DNA from: Ectocarpus siliculosus
Lineage: Eukaryota > Sar > Phaeophyceae > Ectocarpales > Ectocarpaceae
DNA: 51,111 bases
Assembly (NCBI GenBank): GCA_000310025.1
Contig: FN649737.1
Coordinates: forward strand, 2,834,165 to 2,885,275
Direction: 5' to 3'
Part shown: piece after piece, positions 1-10,774 of the stretch
Numbering within the stretch: position 1 is the first letter of the stretch
Layout: the number at the start of each line of letters is the position of its first letter
Translations under genes and position numbers: made by a program
Notes under the pieces: model-generated
What the model was told of the DNA's origin: nothing
The model's database searches: none
What the model saw: the letters and a program-made list of their open reading frames with translations, nothing else

Positions 1-60
1 GTGGAGGAGGGACGGCGGCTGGCACCCCGTGGCTTGGAGGAGGGGGGGGGGGGGAGGGCG

Positions 61-236
61 CGAGGAAGAAACCCGCGGAATCGGTGGCGGTCTTGTGTTG
101 ATGGGACGGAAAAACCCGCCAAGAAGGTTGATGTGCCATGGGTGATCGCGAGGGAGAAACCCGCGGAATCGGTGGTGGTATTATGTCGATGGGACGGCAA
201 ACCCCGTGAAGAATGGTGTACCGCGGCTCATGGCGG
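61..236. repeat. Imperfect 88-bp tandem repeat
   Basis: The block starting at 61 (CGAGGAAGAAACCCGCGGAA) recurs at 149 (CGAGGGAGAAACCCGCGGAA), and the following 80 bases stay similar. The stretch at about 5-40 also resembles the end of the unit (GGGACGGC..CCCCGTG), so the array probably continues beyond the left edge. Confidence 0.75.
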
Positions 237-1436
237 CTGTTGTGTTGCGGATAACCGCTGCTGGGAAAGAGGCGTGTTGGGAGCTGCTTGTCGCTCTTTC
301 GATCGAGATTTCGTCCTTGTGTAACGTTGCCGCATTCCCTTGCGCGGCCGCCATGGGAGCAGTTGGTGGGCCTTTTTGTTTCTGTCATGACGGAGCCAAT
401 CTTGTTCTCCTTTCGCCGCCCCCTTCTCTCGCCCAAAGGCTAAATTAGGGATTAATTTGTCATGAGCACCCGGTCGTTGAGCCTGTGGAGTGTGCACTAA
501 CCAGGGGACGTCGTGATTTTACTTGTTGAGATGATGCTGCGAGTAGCGTCTAATTCGATGGCCTTTGTTCTTGAGAAGAGTTTCGGGTTGAAGGAGGAAA
601 GAAGGCGAAACCGGGATGGCGCTTCCAGTAGCACGCCGAATTAAGGCGTCGGCACGCATGCAGAGCGTTCGCCCGCGCCCAAAGCGCTCGTCCCTAAAGA
701 CGCTTGCGCAAGAATGTGTTTTTTCGACGAGGAAGCGGGGTAGCGAAAATACGTCATCCAAAGCAGGGGGCGGAGACCACGAATCGAGGCTGTTGACTGT
801 ACAAAAGAGAGAAATCAACAGCCCTAGGGGAGAGAGAAGAAAAAAAAAAGCGGTCAATGAAAAAATGTGCCGGTCATTTTGGGCCCCCGGCTTAGCTGCC
901 GTTGTTTTTATTCAATGGAGGATACGTTGTGACGGCCCCAAGTGAAGATGTTGTGCGAAAATTGAGTTTTTTTGTTTTTGGGTGTGGGTTGTGGTTTGGT
1001 TGGTCGCGAACGGCTGGCGATACTCTTTTTTTTTTTTTTTGTGCGTATATTTCGGATGCGTGTATCTGTTCCGGTCATTAATGGTGGTAAGGTTGTATGG
1101 TGTTGCTACGCTGACGACAGACGAGGCTTTCGTCTTGACGAGGGTGTTGTTTTGTTCTCTTTTTCGGCTGCGGTTGAGAACGAATGCCCCCCGCGCGTTG
1201 GGGCACACAACTTTGTACATACAGCAGGGGGAGAACGGGCGGCGGACATGGGGCAGGGTTTTGGCGCAGGGTGGACGTATATATCTGGGTATTTTGTCTT
1301 TTCCATCGGGAGGTTTTGCTGAAAACGAGGGGGGCTGTTTGGTTTTTTCGTTTTCCTGAGTGGGGGAGTTGGGGGAGACTGGCCAGGATTTTTCAAATGT
1401 AAATTTTGACCCTTGCGGGATGGCCTTTAATTCGCA

Positions 1437-1457
1437 GGGGGGGGGGGGGGGGGGGGG
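1437..1457. repeat. G homopolymer, about 21 bases
   Basis: An uninterrupted G run. Such tracts recur in the window (C run at 4693-4709, G run near 45916-45932, C run at the right end) and are likely places for length errors in the assembly. Confidence 0.9.
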
Positions 1458-2910
1458 CACGAGGCAGAAAATGACCACGAGGGATTAGCGTTTGAGACAG
1501 AAAAAAAAAAAAGTTGCGACGACGACGACACTCAGTAGTAACAGACGGCTGGACGAAAATGGTGGGGGGGTCATCCACTCCGCAGACACGGGCCCCCTTC
1601 CCCCGGAGTTAACCCTCAAGGCGTACAAAACACACGGCTGATTATTGAAAAGTGTAAAATGTGCACCGGATGGAGGGTCAGCATGTGGTGGTAATGGTTC
1701 AGTGAAAACGAGCAAATGAGAAGTATAATATTTGCTGCGCTGTGGTCGGTATTTCGTCTTTTGTTTTTCGTCACAGCCGTATGCATAGTAGTGTTTAATC
1801 GCGCCCCTCCACTGTTAACAAGCGTGGCCCGGCCCTAGTTGGCTTGGTGCGACAAGAGATTTTGGGGCGACCGACGCCATGCGGGGTGTGTGTGCGGGCA
1901 ACAACCCGCGTGATGGTATTACCAGTAGCAGCAACAGAGTTGGACCGCGTTTGTTCGCCGTGCCCTCGCAATGTGCAGTCCGAGGGAGAGTGCCAGTCTT
2001 CAAGAAATATCCTCAGGAACACATAACGCGCTGATGATGTGTGGCATGCTTCGTTCGGTGTTTTTTCTGGGAGGGTGCGGTCGCGTGCGTGTAAAAAGAA
2101 AGGTCGCGCGTCTATCTGCCTGTTTTCGTAATGCTGGAAAACAACAAGTCTCGAAAAAGGATTGATGGTTGTTGTTCTCTTCACCTTCACGACCGCCGTT
2201 GGTTCCGGTTTTCGCTAAAAAGTACCTATCTTTTTTGTCAACATGCGTGTACTGGTCCACCTGACGCGAATGCCCTCCGTGGGCCCAAGCCCCAACTACC
2301 CCAAAAAGGGTACGCCTAGGGCTTGAGATGAGCTTTGGGGGGCAACCGACCCCAAGCTGTTATGGTACAAAAACCGTACCATCAGTTGTAAGACCGCGGT
2401 GTACTATGCGGTATCGCACCTATCGGAGGTACATCCCGCCGGGGACTATTATGGAGAAACTAGCGCGAAATAGTTCGATGTTAATGTTCGAGCCCGCGGT
2501 ATCATGGTGGGTTTCGCTCTCACCGACCGGGGTCATATGCACGAACACCGGGACGTGAAAAAAACACATCAAGAACAGAAACTAAAAGCGATCGCACCCC
2601 GGTACGTCCATCTCCACACACACACAGTCGCGCTCTTTTTCGTCTACAATATAGAAGGATACGTTCTACTTTTCATGCACAAAAACAAGTAGAACACTGA
2701 CACAAAAAAACGCAATGGACACAATCAACTGAACCTCCTGCTCGCCGTCTAGAGCAGCTTACGTTGAATGTTGTACGCATTCCGCGATCATATAAATCCA
2801 TCCTACCAGACCAGCACGTTCGTTCCTGTTTTGGGAAAGAAAAAAAGAGGGGAAAGGGAACACATCCCACCACCACCACGAACGCCAACGCGAACAAAAA
2901 CTACCCCCCC

Positions 2911-2992
2911 GATAAGAGTCGAACTCATGCCGCAGCGTACAGCTAACTTCAAGTCAACCAAACGTCTCTTGCCAACAAGACACCCTGCTCCC
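2911..2992 (-). tRNA. tRNA-like relic, class II type (Ser UGA-like), probably not functional
   Basis: On the minus strand a T-arm (ATGAG stem, TTCGACT loop, CTTAT stem) follows a possible anticodon arm with loop CTTGAAG, which would give anticodon UGA (serine). A D-arm-like hairpin lies upstream. The 3' acceptor strand would be CGGGGGG, but no complementary 5' strand is present, so the cloverleaf cannot close. It may be a decayed or organelle-derived tRNA. A covariance-model scan was not possible. Confidence 0.25.
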
Positions 2993-3507
2993 CAATAAGG
3001 TTCCAAACCATGTCACCGCTTACAGCGACTGACCGCAACGAAGTAAAGTCAAGCCCACCATGTATCTTACCCCCAAGACACCCACGCACTTATTTTCTGG
3101 GATTCCATGCTCAGAAAAGCCAAAACCCAACCATCCACCTCTTCGCGCGCGGGCTCTACTGCTACTGGGCTGCTGCTTGGACGTACACGCGGAACATATG
3201 CTGTTGTCTTGCGAAGCTTCTCGACACAAGAACTACTCGCGCATGTCGAGCGCCCCTCTCCCGTCTCACCGCCCGGGCCAACCCACCCGGCAATACCAAA
3301 CACGAGACGCAGCAAAAAGCTTTGTTCCACAGGCAACATGTCGTTGATTTCATTTGGCTTGCGGACCCTTCGGGTCCATCTTGTTCGAGTACAGTATACC
3401 TTTTGTAGGTGAGTTAGCCTGTGACCACGGGAATCGCCTGGTCAAGTGCTCCATCAGGACGGACAGATGAAGGCACTGGGTACAGAGAGGTAAGAACGCT
3501 CTTCAAT

Positions 3508-3553
3508 GCGAAGACAACAACAACAACAACAACAACAACGACAACGACAACAG
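3508..3553. repeat. (AAC)n microsatellite
   Basis: A run of AAC units with a few GAC interruptions lies just 3' of the Rab-like gene. Similar AAC/GTT tracts occur at about 7169-7233 and 10845-10885 in the introns and 5' region of the same gene, and around 34495-34537 in the large plus-strand gene. Confidence 0.85.
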
Positions 3554-3738
3554 GAGCACCACTTACCCCCCCGCCGCATCGACACCCACAAAAACAAGGA
3601 AGAGAACACCACCCCCCCCCCCCGCGTCCTCCTTGCGCTGCCGAGTGCCGGGTTGGTGGTCTCTCTGCTGGACGCGGCGGCGGGCGGGCGTTGGTGATCG
3701 CCGGGAGGGAGTCGCAATCAGGCCCTAAGCACCAACCA

Positions 3739-3919
3739 TCAGGACACGACGCACGCGCACCCCTGCTTAGTGGACACGTTCTGCGTCCCGAACCACTGGT
3801 GGTCTCTCAGTATCTGCTGGCCCGGGGAACGCTCCCTGTCGGACCCTGGCCCGTTGAGCTGGGTCAACTCCTCGTCCAGGGCATCCACATCGTCCTGCTC
3901 CAGCTCACCAAACGCAGAC
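3739..3919 (-). CDS. Last exon of the Rab-like gene: hypervariable tail and prenylation motif
   Basis: The acceptor is TTTGACAG followed by one base that completes an Arg codon split across the GC-AG intron. It encodes 59 residues: an acidic helical stretch (GELEQDDVDALDEEL) and the terminal GCACVVS. In Rabs this part is the variable C-terminal linker, and the cysteines receive geranylgeranyl groups that hold the protein on its membrane. CVVS is also an acceptable CaaX box. The length fits a Rab C-terminus, which supports this exon over reading straight through exon 6. Confidence 0.8.
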
Positions 3920-6900
3920 CTGTCAAACAAGTTGGTTTGGGCGGGCGGGCGGGCGGGTTGGAGGAGAGCAGGTTGTACGCCTGCCGTTGGCAAGTGGTCC
4001 TTCGCGGGGGAGAGATGATTATGACCGGGGGTCTTGACGGAGCTACACCGCATGCTGTGGGTTGGTGTCCGCCTTTTTTCCACTACCATGGGTGACGGAA
4101 GATATCACACGTCCTGGACTGATTTCACAGCTCCATTACTCCCCAGCATCAAGGGGGGTGGTGCCTAAAATGGCGGCGTTGGAACACCGTCTCGTCGTGA
4201 GCTTTCCCAAAGGATGGTGGTATCCTCTTCGTGGAGTAATCGATTGTCCAGGGGGTGTAATATCATTCGTCATCTACAGGTAGGCGGTAGTCTGTCACCG
4301 ACCTACTTCGGTCGCGTGCCGCCTCCATGTCACCCCCCGTAACGCAAGAATTCGGAAACTATGTAGTTGTACAGCATTTGTCGCCCGCAGCTAAATAAGA
4401 AAAACAGGCTCAGGTTGTCGCGAGAAACAAGAAAATCGGGATTAGAAACACAGCTACACTAAAACGATACTGTACTTCGAAAATACTTCGAAAATAAAAA
4501 ATAATGCGCTCGACCGTCGCCACACCGTAAACGATTTGAGAACCTTCACCCGGAGCTTGACGTTTCCGCCCCCGGCGGCCAATTGTGTTGATCCAGCAAC
4601 GGACAAACCAAGACGCGGCGCGCGTGTACTTCTGTAAGGAGACCCGGCACCAGCGCAAGAATGGCAAATCTTGGTATGCATAGCAACGGCAACCCCCCCC
4701 CCCCCCCCCGGCCCCTCTTGCTTGCCTTGCGCTTCCCTGCAACGCCCGCCTCAACACCTCCTTGATGGCCAGGTCGATGTTGGAGTTGTCTTTCGCAGAG
4801 GTAGCGTACCTGGACCGCGATGAAAAAGAGCGAGAGATAGAAAAAAAGCGAAGGGTGTGAAATCGGCGTCATCAATGGCCGCGGGGGAGAGGTGGGAGGC
4901 TCAGTGCGATGTGCGGTGATCGATGAAAAAGAGAAAAACGAAAACGGCGGAGGAACAAAAAAAAAAAAAAAAGCGAAAATCGGCGTCATCAATGGGCGAG
5001 GGGGAGAGGTGGAAGGCTCAGGGCCATGTGCGGTCGAAGGATAAAGGCTGCCACGTATGAGCACCTCCAACACACGCCGGCAGAGCCGCCACACATGGAC
5101 ACACCGAAGGGGATTGGGGGAGCACGCAAAACACGGGTGAGGACGGGGATCACCGAATGTGACACAAGATAACACACCCACGCCCTTGGGGCACACGATA
5201 GCACACATGCATGGGGCTGGGGAGGGGGGCTGTAATGACACAAGGTAACACCCTCCCCTCGCAAGGAACCACCCCCCACAAACGCAGTATGCCACGCGCG
5301 GTGCCAGAAGTATTCTTACGGAACAGCATTTACTCCTAGATCAAGCAGTAGGGCCGACGGAAGATACCACGCACACTCAGGTGTTAAAAGCCAAAATGTC
5401 ATCACCGAGGAGGGGGTTATCTTGAGATGAATGAATAATGTGCGCGACGTCCGGGTCACCTACAATGTACCTTTGCGCAGACGGATAAAGTATTATCGCT
5501 CGGGCAGGACGACCTAACGCGGAACGCGTTCTGGGATGCTCGTGTGGTAGAAGACGTGTTGATCGTTTGAAAAGTAGGTAGGCAGGCTCTTCGTTTCGAG
5601 CATCGGTATGCTGTATGCTATGCTGTTGAACCCCAACACAGGTTATTCTTAGATAAGAGAGTGCGATAAAATGTACTGCTGTGCACACATGCGGCACAAC
5701 ACGCACCGTGCACGCACTCAAGGGGTTCGAGAAACGAACCCGCAAAAAAACAAAAAAAAGACGGGCACACAAAAAACTAACTGCATTTCAGTGTCAAATA
5801 ACATGTTCCGAAACGGTTATCGCTATCCAGCCAGCTAGCTCACCAGCCATGAAGTCGATGCCTCTTGCAAAGCTTGTCCATGGAGGACTTGTTCAACGAC
5901 ACTCCGTCCTCCCCCAAGCGATCGCTCTGTCGCAGCCACGGCACACGCGCACACAGGAGCAGACGCAGCGAAGGTCAAGAGAGGTGGAACAGTTCCTTAT
6001 CCCAGGCGCGAGTGTGTGCCGGCGCTGTCTGGCTGTCTACCTGTCTCCAACCCGTGGTTGCAGGTCTCCGCCGATTCTAGCAAAGACGACACGCCCGCCA
6101 ACTTACCATCTGCCCAATGCGCATACTTGTACGAGAAGACAAAAAAAAAAAAAAATGGCAAAGCCGCCATGTCGGGGTATTTCCAACCCTGCCGGAATCC
6201 GTGAAAAGTACTCAAGAATCAGCGGTATGGCCACCACCGGAAAAAGGGATGCGGTACAAGGGAGGTCCGTCCTACGTCAACTGCCCCTATCACTTGACGC
6301 CAAAAGTTTATCCCGAGCCGGGCGGTGAGAATCGGCGGTGTTTTTTGTGTTTGCCAGGCTACGAATTGTCTCCGCGATATCTCTGCCGTATCCTTCCTCG
6401 TCTGAGATCCCTAGGAAACCAAGACCGAAACTCCTCTCCCCCAACGCTATAGAAGCATGACCAAAAGTTTAATCGAGAGTTGTGAGATTGGAGAGCAAGC
6501 TCCCTGAGGGAGGGTTGTCGACCCATACCCGCATTGCGCTCGCTAATGATCGGGGTGGGCTTCCGCTCTGGAGGCTACTACATAGGGGTAACGTTTCGGA
6601 ACGAGCAATCCAGAAGGCTGAAAAAGCGGAGGTCAGACGCGCACACCCAAGGCCGGAACCGCCGATGCTCTCACCGTACGTGACATGACGTGAGATATCA
6701 CACCCCCTAGACTGATTTTCAAAACGCCATCAGAGTGGCGTTGTAGAAAATGCCGGCGCGTTGGAACCGTCTCTTCGAGCCCGCATCGTTTGGCTTAAAT
6801 ACATTCGTCTTGGGGTACAATAGTGGGGCTCTGAAAATCGGTTCAGAGGGGGGGTGTTATCTTGTGTCACGTACGGTATATTTCCTCACCTTGTTCGCGA

Positions 6901-9900
6901 GAAGGACCACCGGCAAGCTACCCGCCCCCACCTCCGCCAGCTGTTGAGTCGGGACACGGGTAATCCACCATCGCGATCGCCATCGAGGGTTTGCAGGTCA
7001 TACATTTGGGAGCGTTTGGACAAGGCGGTTTTGGTTAGAAATCAGAGGGTGTTTCGGCAGGTGGGTGGGAGACTATTGCCAAGGCGAAATGGGTGCGTGG
7101 AATTACACCCCCGAAACTATCCATCACTACCAACACCACCACCGCTAACAAAATACAAATCGTCATCATCCACAACAACAACGACAACGACCACAGCAAC
7201 AACAGCAACAGCAGCAACAACAACAACAACAAACTACAAACAAAGGTGGATGAGTGAGAGTGCCTATTATAGGCCGGGGAGGGACACCGTCAACCACAGA
7301 CTTTTCCACGCGCACACAAACAACGCAGGCACCGTCAGTCCGTCCCACCTTCTCGTCGATGATCTGACGGAACTTGGCCACGCCGTGGAAAGTCTCCTGT
7401 CTGGCGATGTCTGCCACGATGAAGGCCCCATGCAGACCCCTGAACGTGTTCGTGGCCAGGCTGCCCTCCTTCTTCTCTGACACCTGGGGGTTGAGGAGAG
7501 CAGTGGACCAACAATCAATCAGCAAAGCCTCAAACTGAGGAAAGTTGCGGACCAACAGTCACCGTCCGTCAGCAAAAAAATCACCCTCTGAATCGAACGG
7601 GAAGATTAGGACCATTATATCAACTGCGGATCAGCGAAAGCATCGTCTACCACCGCTCCATTAAATCGCACAACAAGAGGAGAGCGGACCATACACTCAA
7701 CGTTGATGAGCAAAACCACCCTCTAAAATCGAACAGAACCAAAAGAAAGTGGAACACGTCCTCGCCGTTGGTGGGCAACACTAACCTCTACCACCAATCT
7801 TCTTTGAATCGAACAAGAATCGAACAAGAAGAAAAGTGGACCAATACCGTATACCATGACACAAGATAGCACACCCCCTGGACCGATTTTCAAAGCTCGA
7901 TTTCTCGACGGCAGAGAGAGTCACAGCGCCGAAAACGGCGTCGTTGAAGCCGCCTTGTCGAGAGCTCTCCGAAAATGAATCGTTTCGTTTACGCATGTTC
8001 TTCGTCGTGGCGTAATCGAGCTTTGAAAATCGGTCCAGGGTGTGTGTTATCTTGTGTCGTATACGGTAGTCACCGTCGGTCAGCAACACCACCCTCTAAA
8101 TCGAACAAGAAGAGGAAGAACGTGGGCCAATAGTCACGGTTGGTGGGCAACACTATCCTCTATGTACCACCAATCTTCATGCACGTACCACCAATCTTTG
8201 AATCGAACAAGAAGGAAAGTGGAATAGTAAGCACCATCCATCAGCAAAACCACCCTCAAAATCGAACAACAAGGCAAGTGGACCACGAATCGAAGAGCTT
8301 CAACCGTAGTCTGGAAAAAGAGGAGGGGGGGGGGGGACTACTCCAGCGTATCCCTCCGACACAGCTACAGGTCCAGAGTGTGATTCAAGGCCTCCGGTGT
8401 CCCGCGGGCGCCGTACGAGACGCAATCCATTGTCCGCACCCACGTACAGGGCCTGGTTGCGCCACTTCCGTACGCCCGGACCCCGAACAGCGACTATTCA
8501 GTGCTCTCGTCGATTAGTGTCTTCGACAGGTGGGATGCTCACGGCTGCATACGGCAGGAAAAACAAGATTACGTAGACCCTATAAAACCCTAAATTTAGT
8601 CCCCGAAATCCCGCCGATTCGAACCCCCATCAAATAAGTTTGCTTAACGAAATCCTGCGCATCTAGGCGAAGACACAACACACTTGATCAAAACAATACA
8701 CGCGACTTGCCTGCCACAACGCTACCCGAAGCCGCTGCTCCCCCACCATGACGTTCGACTGCGTGAAATCCACGTCCATGGTGGGCTTGTAAACTGGGTC
8801 AAACGTGCCCGTAGCGAACCTGGGTGCAAGGCAGCGGCAGCAGCGGCGGCGGTGGCGGAAGGCATAGTCTGGTGAGAGAAAAGTGCGAGGCAACGAGCGC
8901 TTGATCTATATGGTAAAAATGGAGGTTGTGAATTCCCACAAAACACAAAACACAAACAAGAAAATAGAGGGTAGACGGAAACCGATGCAGAAGGTTCGTC
9001 TGGCGCGTGAGACAAGAGCTCAAGTAGAGCCTCGAAATAAGCCCAGTATCTTGCCGTAAACCGCCGCAGAAGGTTCGTCTGGCGCGCGAGACAAGGCGCG
9101 CGAGACAAGAGCTTGAAAAGAAACTCGAAATAAGCCCAGTACCAAGCCTGTTTTTCTCGCACTCACCGCTATAAAGACGTCGACACATATCCCCTTCGAC
9201 TGCCGCAGTTATACAGTATGTCTCAAGCGGGCAGTCTTTCTGTGATTGCATGAAAATAAAAATGTGACGAGATAACTCGACCCACGACGTTCAAGGGTAG
9301 TCACATATCCCCACCAAAAACGCGAAAAAAAAAAAAGACGGAAGCAAAGATTCTCGCCGAAAATTGGTATCTGCATAGGCGGCAGCGACACCAGCATAAC
9401 GCCTCCAGGCTGTTGGTGTCTACGTTAGGAACGGGGACGGTACACGGTTGGGACACGTGGTCTTACGACTCAAGTGACAAAAACGCAAGCGCCAGTAGAG
9501 TATCCTGGAGGGATTGTCTGAGCGCGACCTTATTCCCCGACGACGGGGACGGTAGGTCACCCCCAAAAGCGTGGTGGCCATATCAACGCACTCTCTCGGT
9601 TATTCTATCAACAGGAATAGTCCTTGTCAGTGATCTAAATGGGAGAGCAATGATAGGACGAGTCGATAAGGTCGCGTCACCAAACGAATTTGGGCACAAT
9701 GTTGAGTTTGTACGACAGGGTGGTGAGAGTCGGCACACGCAGCCACCCAGCGGGTTTGGGTGGAGGGGGTGCGTGGGGAAAACGATCGAAACATCTTGTG
9801 AGCTCCGTCGATACACAGCAGTGAAGTCAGCGAGCAAAGCGCGGTTGAACTTCTCTGTTCTCATGTCGTAAAGCCGGGAACGCTGCCGTTGACAAACACA

Positions 9901-10774
9901 TGATTTCACCACGGTGGCGAGGGATCAATTACTGGAGCAGAAGTCGCTCAACGAAAGCACACTTGCTGTGCTCCGTTGGATGACGGCTTCATGCCAAGGT
10001 GTCGCTTGCGTCGCCAAGCAGTCTGTAGGTGGCTAGACGTGTACATGTAGGTGACTAGAAGAGGTGTCGCATTAAAAGATGAATCATATTTGTTTACAAG
10101 AAGTAACTAAATGAAGGCATACCCGGGTTTTAAAGGGTACGGCAAGGAGCTCGATGTTACCGTTGGCATGTTTATCTTGATACTGGAGTCTTACAGCACT
10201 TACTATTCGTCCTCACTTATGGAAAAATTGTAGCACCCCACTCCTTCCACTGAGACACGTGTACAGTACACGTCTCACCACGAAAAATGGGGGGACTGTC
10301 GCCATAATAAATATGCATAGTCTATGCACAGGACGAAAACAAACGAAACATCCCATCAGTAGACTACCCGTTCGAGACAGACCACGACATCAACATTCGA
10401 GGGTGGAGGGGATGCGTTCACCACATGTATGCATAGAATATCAGAACATAACCTCAACTTCCGAAATCCGGCGGCGGAACAATCGCCCCACGAAGAGAAA
10501 CGAGCAGACAAAAGAGTATTCCAGAAGATCAAGCTCTTCCTAAACTACTGCTTGCAAGACGTAAATGTACTCCGTTCCAAACTTCAAAGCAGGTGTACGG
10601 CGGGACAACAGCAGCAGTGCTCTGTCCCGTTGCTGCGCACCCGCGCGCGCAGTCAAGGGACATACAAACCTAGGGACATGCATTCCGAGAAAAGACCGGC
10701 CGCTAAACCCCTCACCTAGTAACGATCGCGGTCTTCCCACACTCGGAATCCCCCAAAAACATAAACTTCACCAT
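3739..10774 (-). CDS. Rab32/38-like small GTPase with degenerate G3 motif (7 exons)
   Basis: A vesicle-traffic GTPase of the Rab family. Exons in transcript order are 10774-10716, 8819-8711, 7483-7349, 6940-6890, 5926-5844, 4809-4726 and 3919-3739. They sum to 702 bp (233 residues plus stop) and all phases agree. Visible motifs are the P-loop GDSECGKT near residue 8, the switch I threonine in KPTMDVDF, G4 ANKSD and G5 TSAK. The segment HGWYATSAKDNSNID closely matches the Rab32/38 pattern GWFETSAKDNINI. The catalytic G3 D-x-x-G-Q is replaced by QVSEKKE directly after LW. The protein ends GCACVVS, offering a CxC and a CaaX-like tail for prenylation. Two introns use GC donors, after exons 2 and 6. 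Length and order are normal for a Rab; GTP hydrolysis is doubtful. An upstream open frame encoding poly-Q (10775-10945) and a candidate 5' exon at 11716 leave the true start uncertain. Confidence 0.85.
4084..4282. mobile_element. Degenerate MITE-like inverted-repeat element, copy 1
   Basis: The left arm GGAAGATATCACAC.TCCTGGACTGATTT is mirrored by the right arm TCCAGGGGGTGTAATATCATTCGTC about 180 bp away. It is the most diverged of three copies in this gene and lies in its last intron. Its ends are only approximate. Confidence 0.5.
4819..5035. repeat. Imperfect tandem duplication, about 103-117 bp unit
   Basis: Two copies begin GATGAAAAAGAG (4819 and 4922) and both contain CGGCGTCATCAATGG followed by a GGGGGAGAGGTGG block. 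Read on the minus strand, the copy ending at 4819 supplies the pyrimidine tract of the acceptor before exon 6 of the Rab-like gene. The second copy carries an A run of about 16 bases. Confidence 0.75.
6674..6876. mobile_element. MITE-like inverted-repeat element, copy 2
   Basis: It begins CCGTACGTGACA and ends TGTCACGTACGG, a perfect 12-bp terminal inverted repeat. Inner arms match copy 3 (ATATCACACCCCCTAGAC against TCAGAGGGGGGGTGTTAT). It is 203 bp long with no coding capacity, so non-autonomous. Flanks are CA on the left and TA on the right, compatible with a TA target whose left base has mutated. It sits in intron 4 of the Rab-like gene. Confidence 0.75.
7349..8819 (-). CDS. Rab-like gene exons 2 and 3, spanning switch I to the lost switch II/G3 motif
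   Basis: Exon 2 (8819-8711) ends VALWQ with donor CAG|GCAAGT. Exon 3 (7483-7349) begins VSEKKEGSL after the acceptor CCCCCAG. Both junction phases are 0. The joined segment aligns with Rab LWDxAGQERF... without room for a missing micro-exon: 17 residues lie between the tryptophan and the RG that precedes the hydrophobic strand, against 18 in a typical Rab. Downstream, HGAFIVADIARQETF matches the normal beta-4 strand of Rab32-type proteins. The loss of D, G and Q therefore looks real and not a splice artefact. Confidence 0.75.
7495..8300. repeat. Degenerate tandem repeat array within a Rab-like gene intron
   Basis: Units of roughly 60-100 bp share the phrases CAGCAAAACCACCCTCTAAA, TCGAACAAGAA..AAGTGGACCAA and AGTCACCGTC.GTCAGCAA. 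Recognisable starts lie near 7550, 7650, 7710, 7800, 8068, 8125 and 8235. The array is interrupted by the MITE-like element at 7847-8066. No ORF of protein character is present. Confidence 0.7.
7847..8066. mobile_element. MITE-like inverted-repeat element, copy 3, TA target duplication
   Basis: 220 bp. The left arm CCGTATACCATGACACAAGA and right arm (reverse complement CCGTATACGACACAAGATAA) continue to match for about 50 bp, ending GGACCGATTTTCAAAGCTCG on both sides. It is flanked by TA at 7845-7846 and 8067-8068. The host repeat unit occurs elsewhere without the insertion (GGCCAATAGTCAC near 8123, GGACCAACAGTCACCG near 7549), which acts as a paralogous empty site. TA duplication with CCG termini suggests mobilisation by a Tc1/mariner-type transposase (inference). 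Confidence 0.85.
8820..10715 (-). other. First intron of the Rab-like gene (1.9 kb)
   Basis: It joins ACTAG|GTGAGG to CCCAG|G, restoring an Arg codon. Apart from the 79-bp tandem duplication, no exon, RNA gene or transposon is recognisable here on either strand. The ORF at 9413-9871 has no splice-supported or domain-like content. Confidence 0.6.
8990..9147. repeat. Tandem duplication, about 79-bp unit
   Basis: GAAGGTTCGTCTGGCGCG begins at 8990 and again at 9069, and both copies end with CGAAATAAGCCCAGTA. It lies in the first intron of the Rab-like gene. The second copy contains an internal 16-bp stutter (GGCGCGCGAGACAA). Confidence 0.8.

Larger units (their letters stand above)
1..3738. other. 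Intergenic or unassigned region without a supportable gene
   Basis: No set of exons with matching splice phases and protein-like composition could be built on either strand here. It lies 3' of the minus-strand Rab-like gene, whose stop codon is at 3739-3741. Contents are an 88-bp tandem repeat near the left edge, a G homopolymer at 1437-1457, several A and T runs and one decayed tRNA-like sequence. Open frames such as 1-324 and 616-945 are low-complexity and lack convincing splice sites or domain motifs. Exons of a gene extending beyond the left edge cannot be excluded. Confidence 0.5.

Noticed and set aside
616-945. Plus-strand open frame of 109 codons
   Set aside because: Basic low-complexity sequence without domain motif, conserved pattern or convincing splice sites.
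8595-8640. B-box-like GGTTCGAATC on the minus strand
   Set aside because: No D-arm, anticodon arm or acceptor pairing could be built around it.
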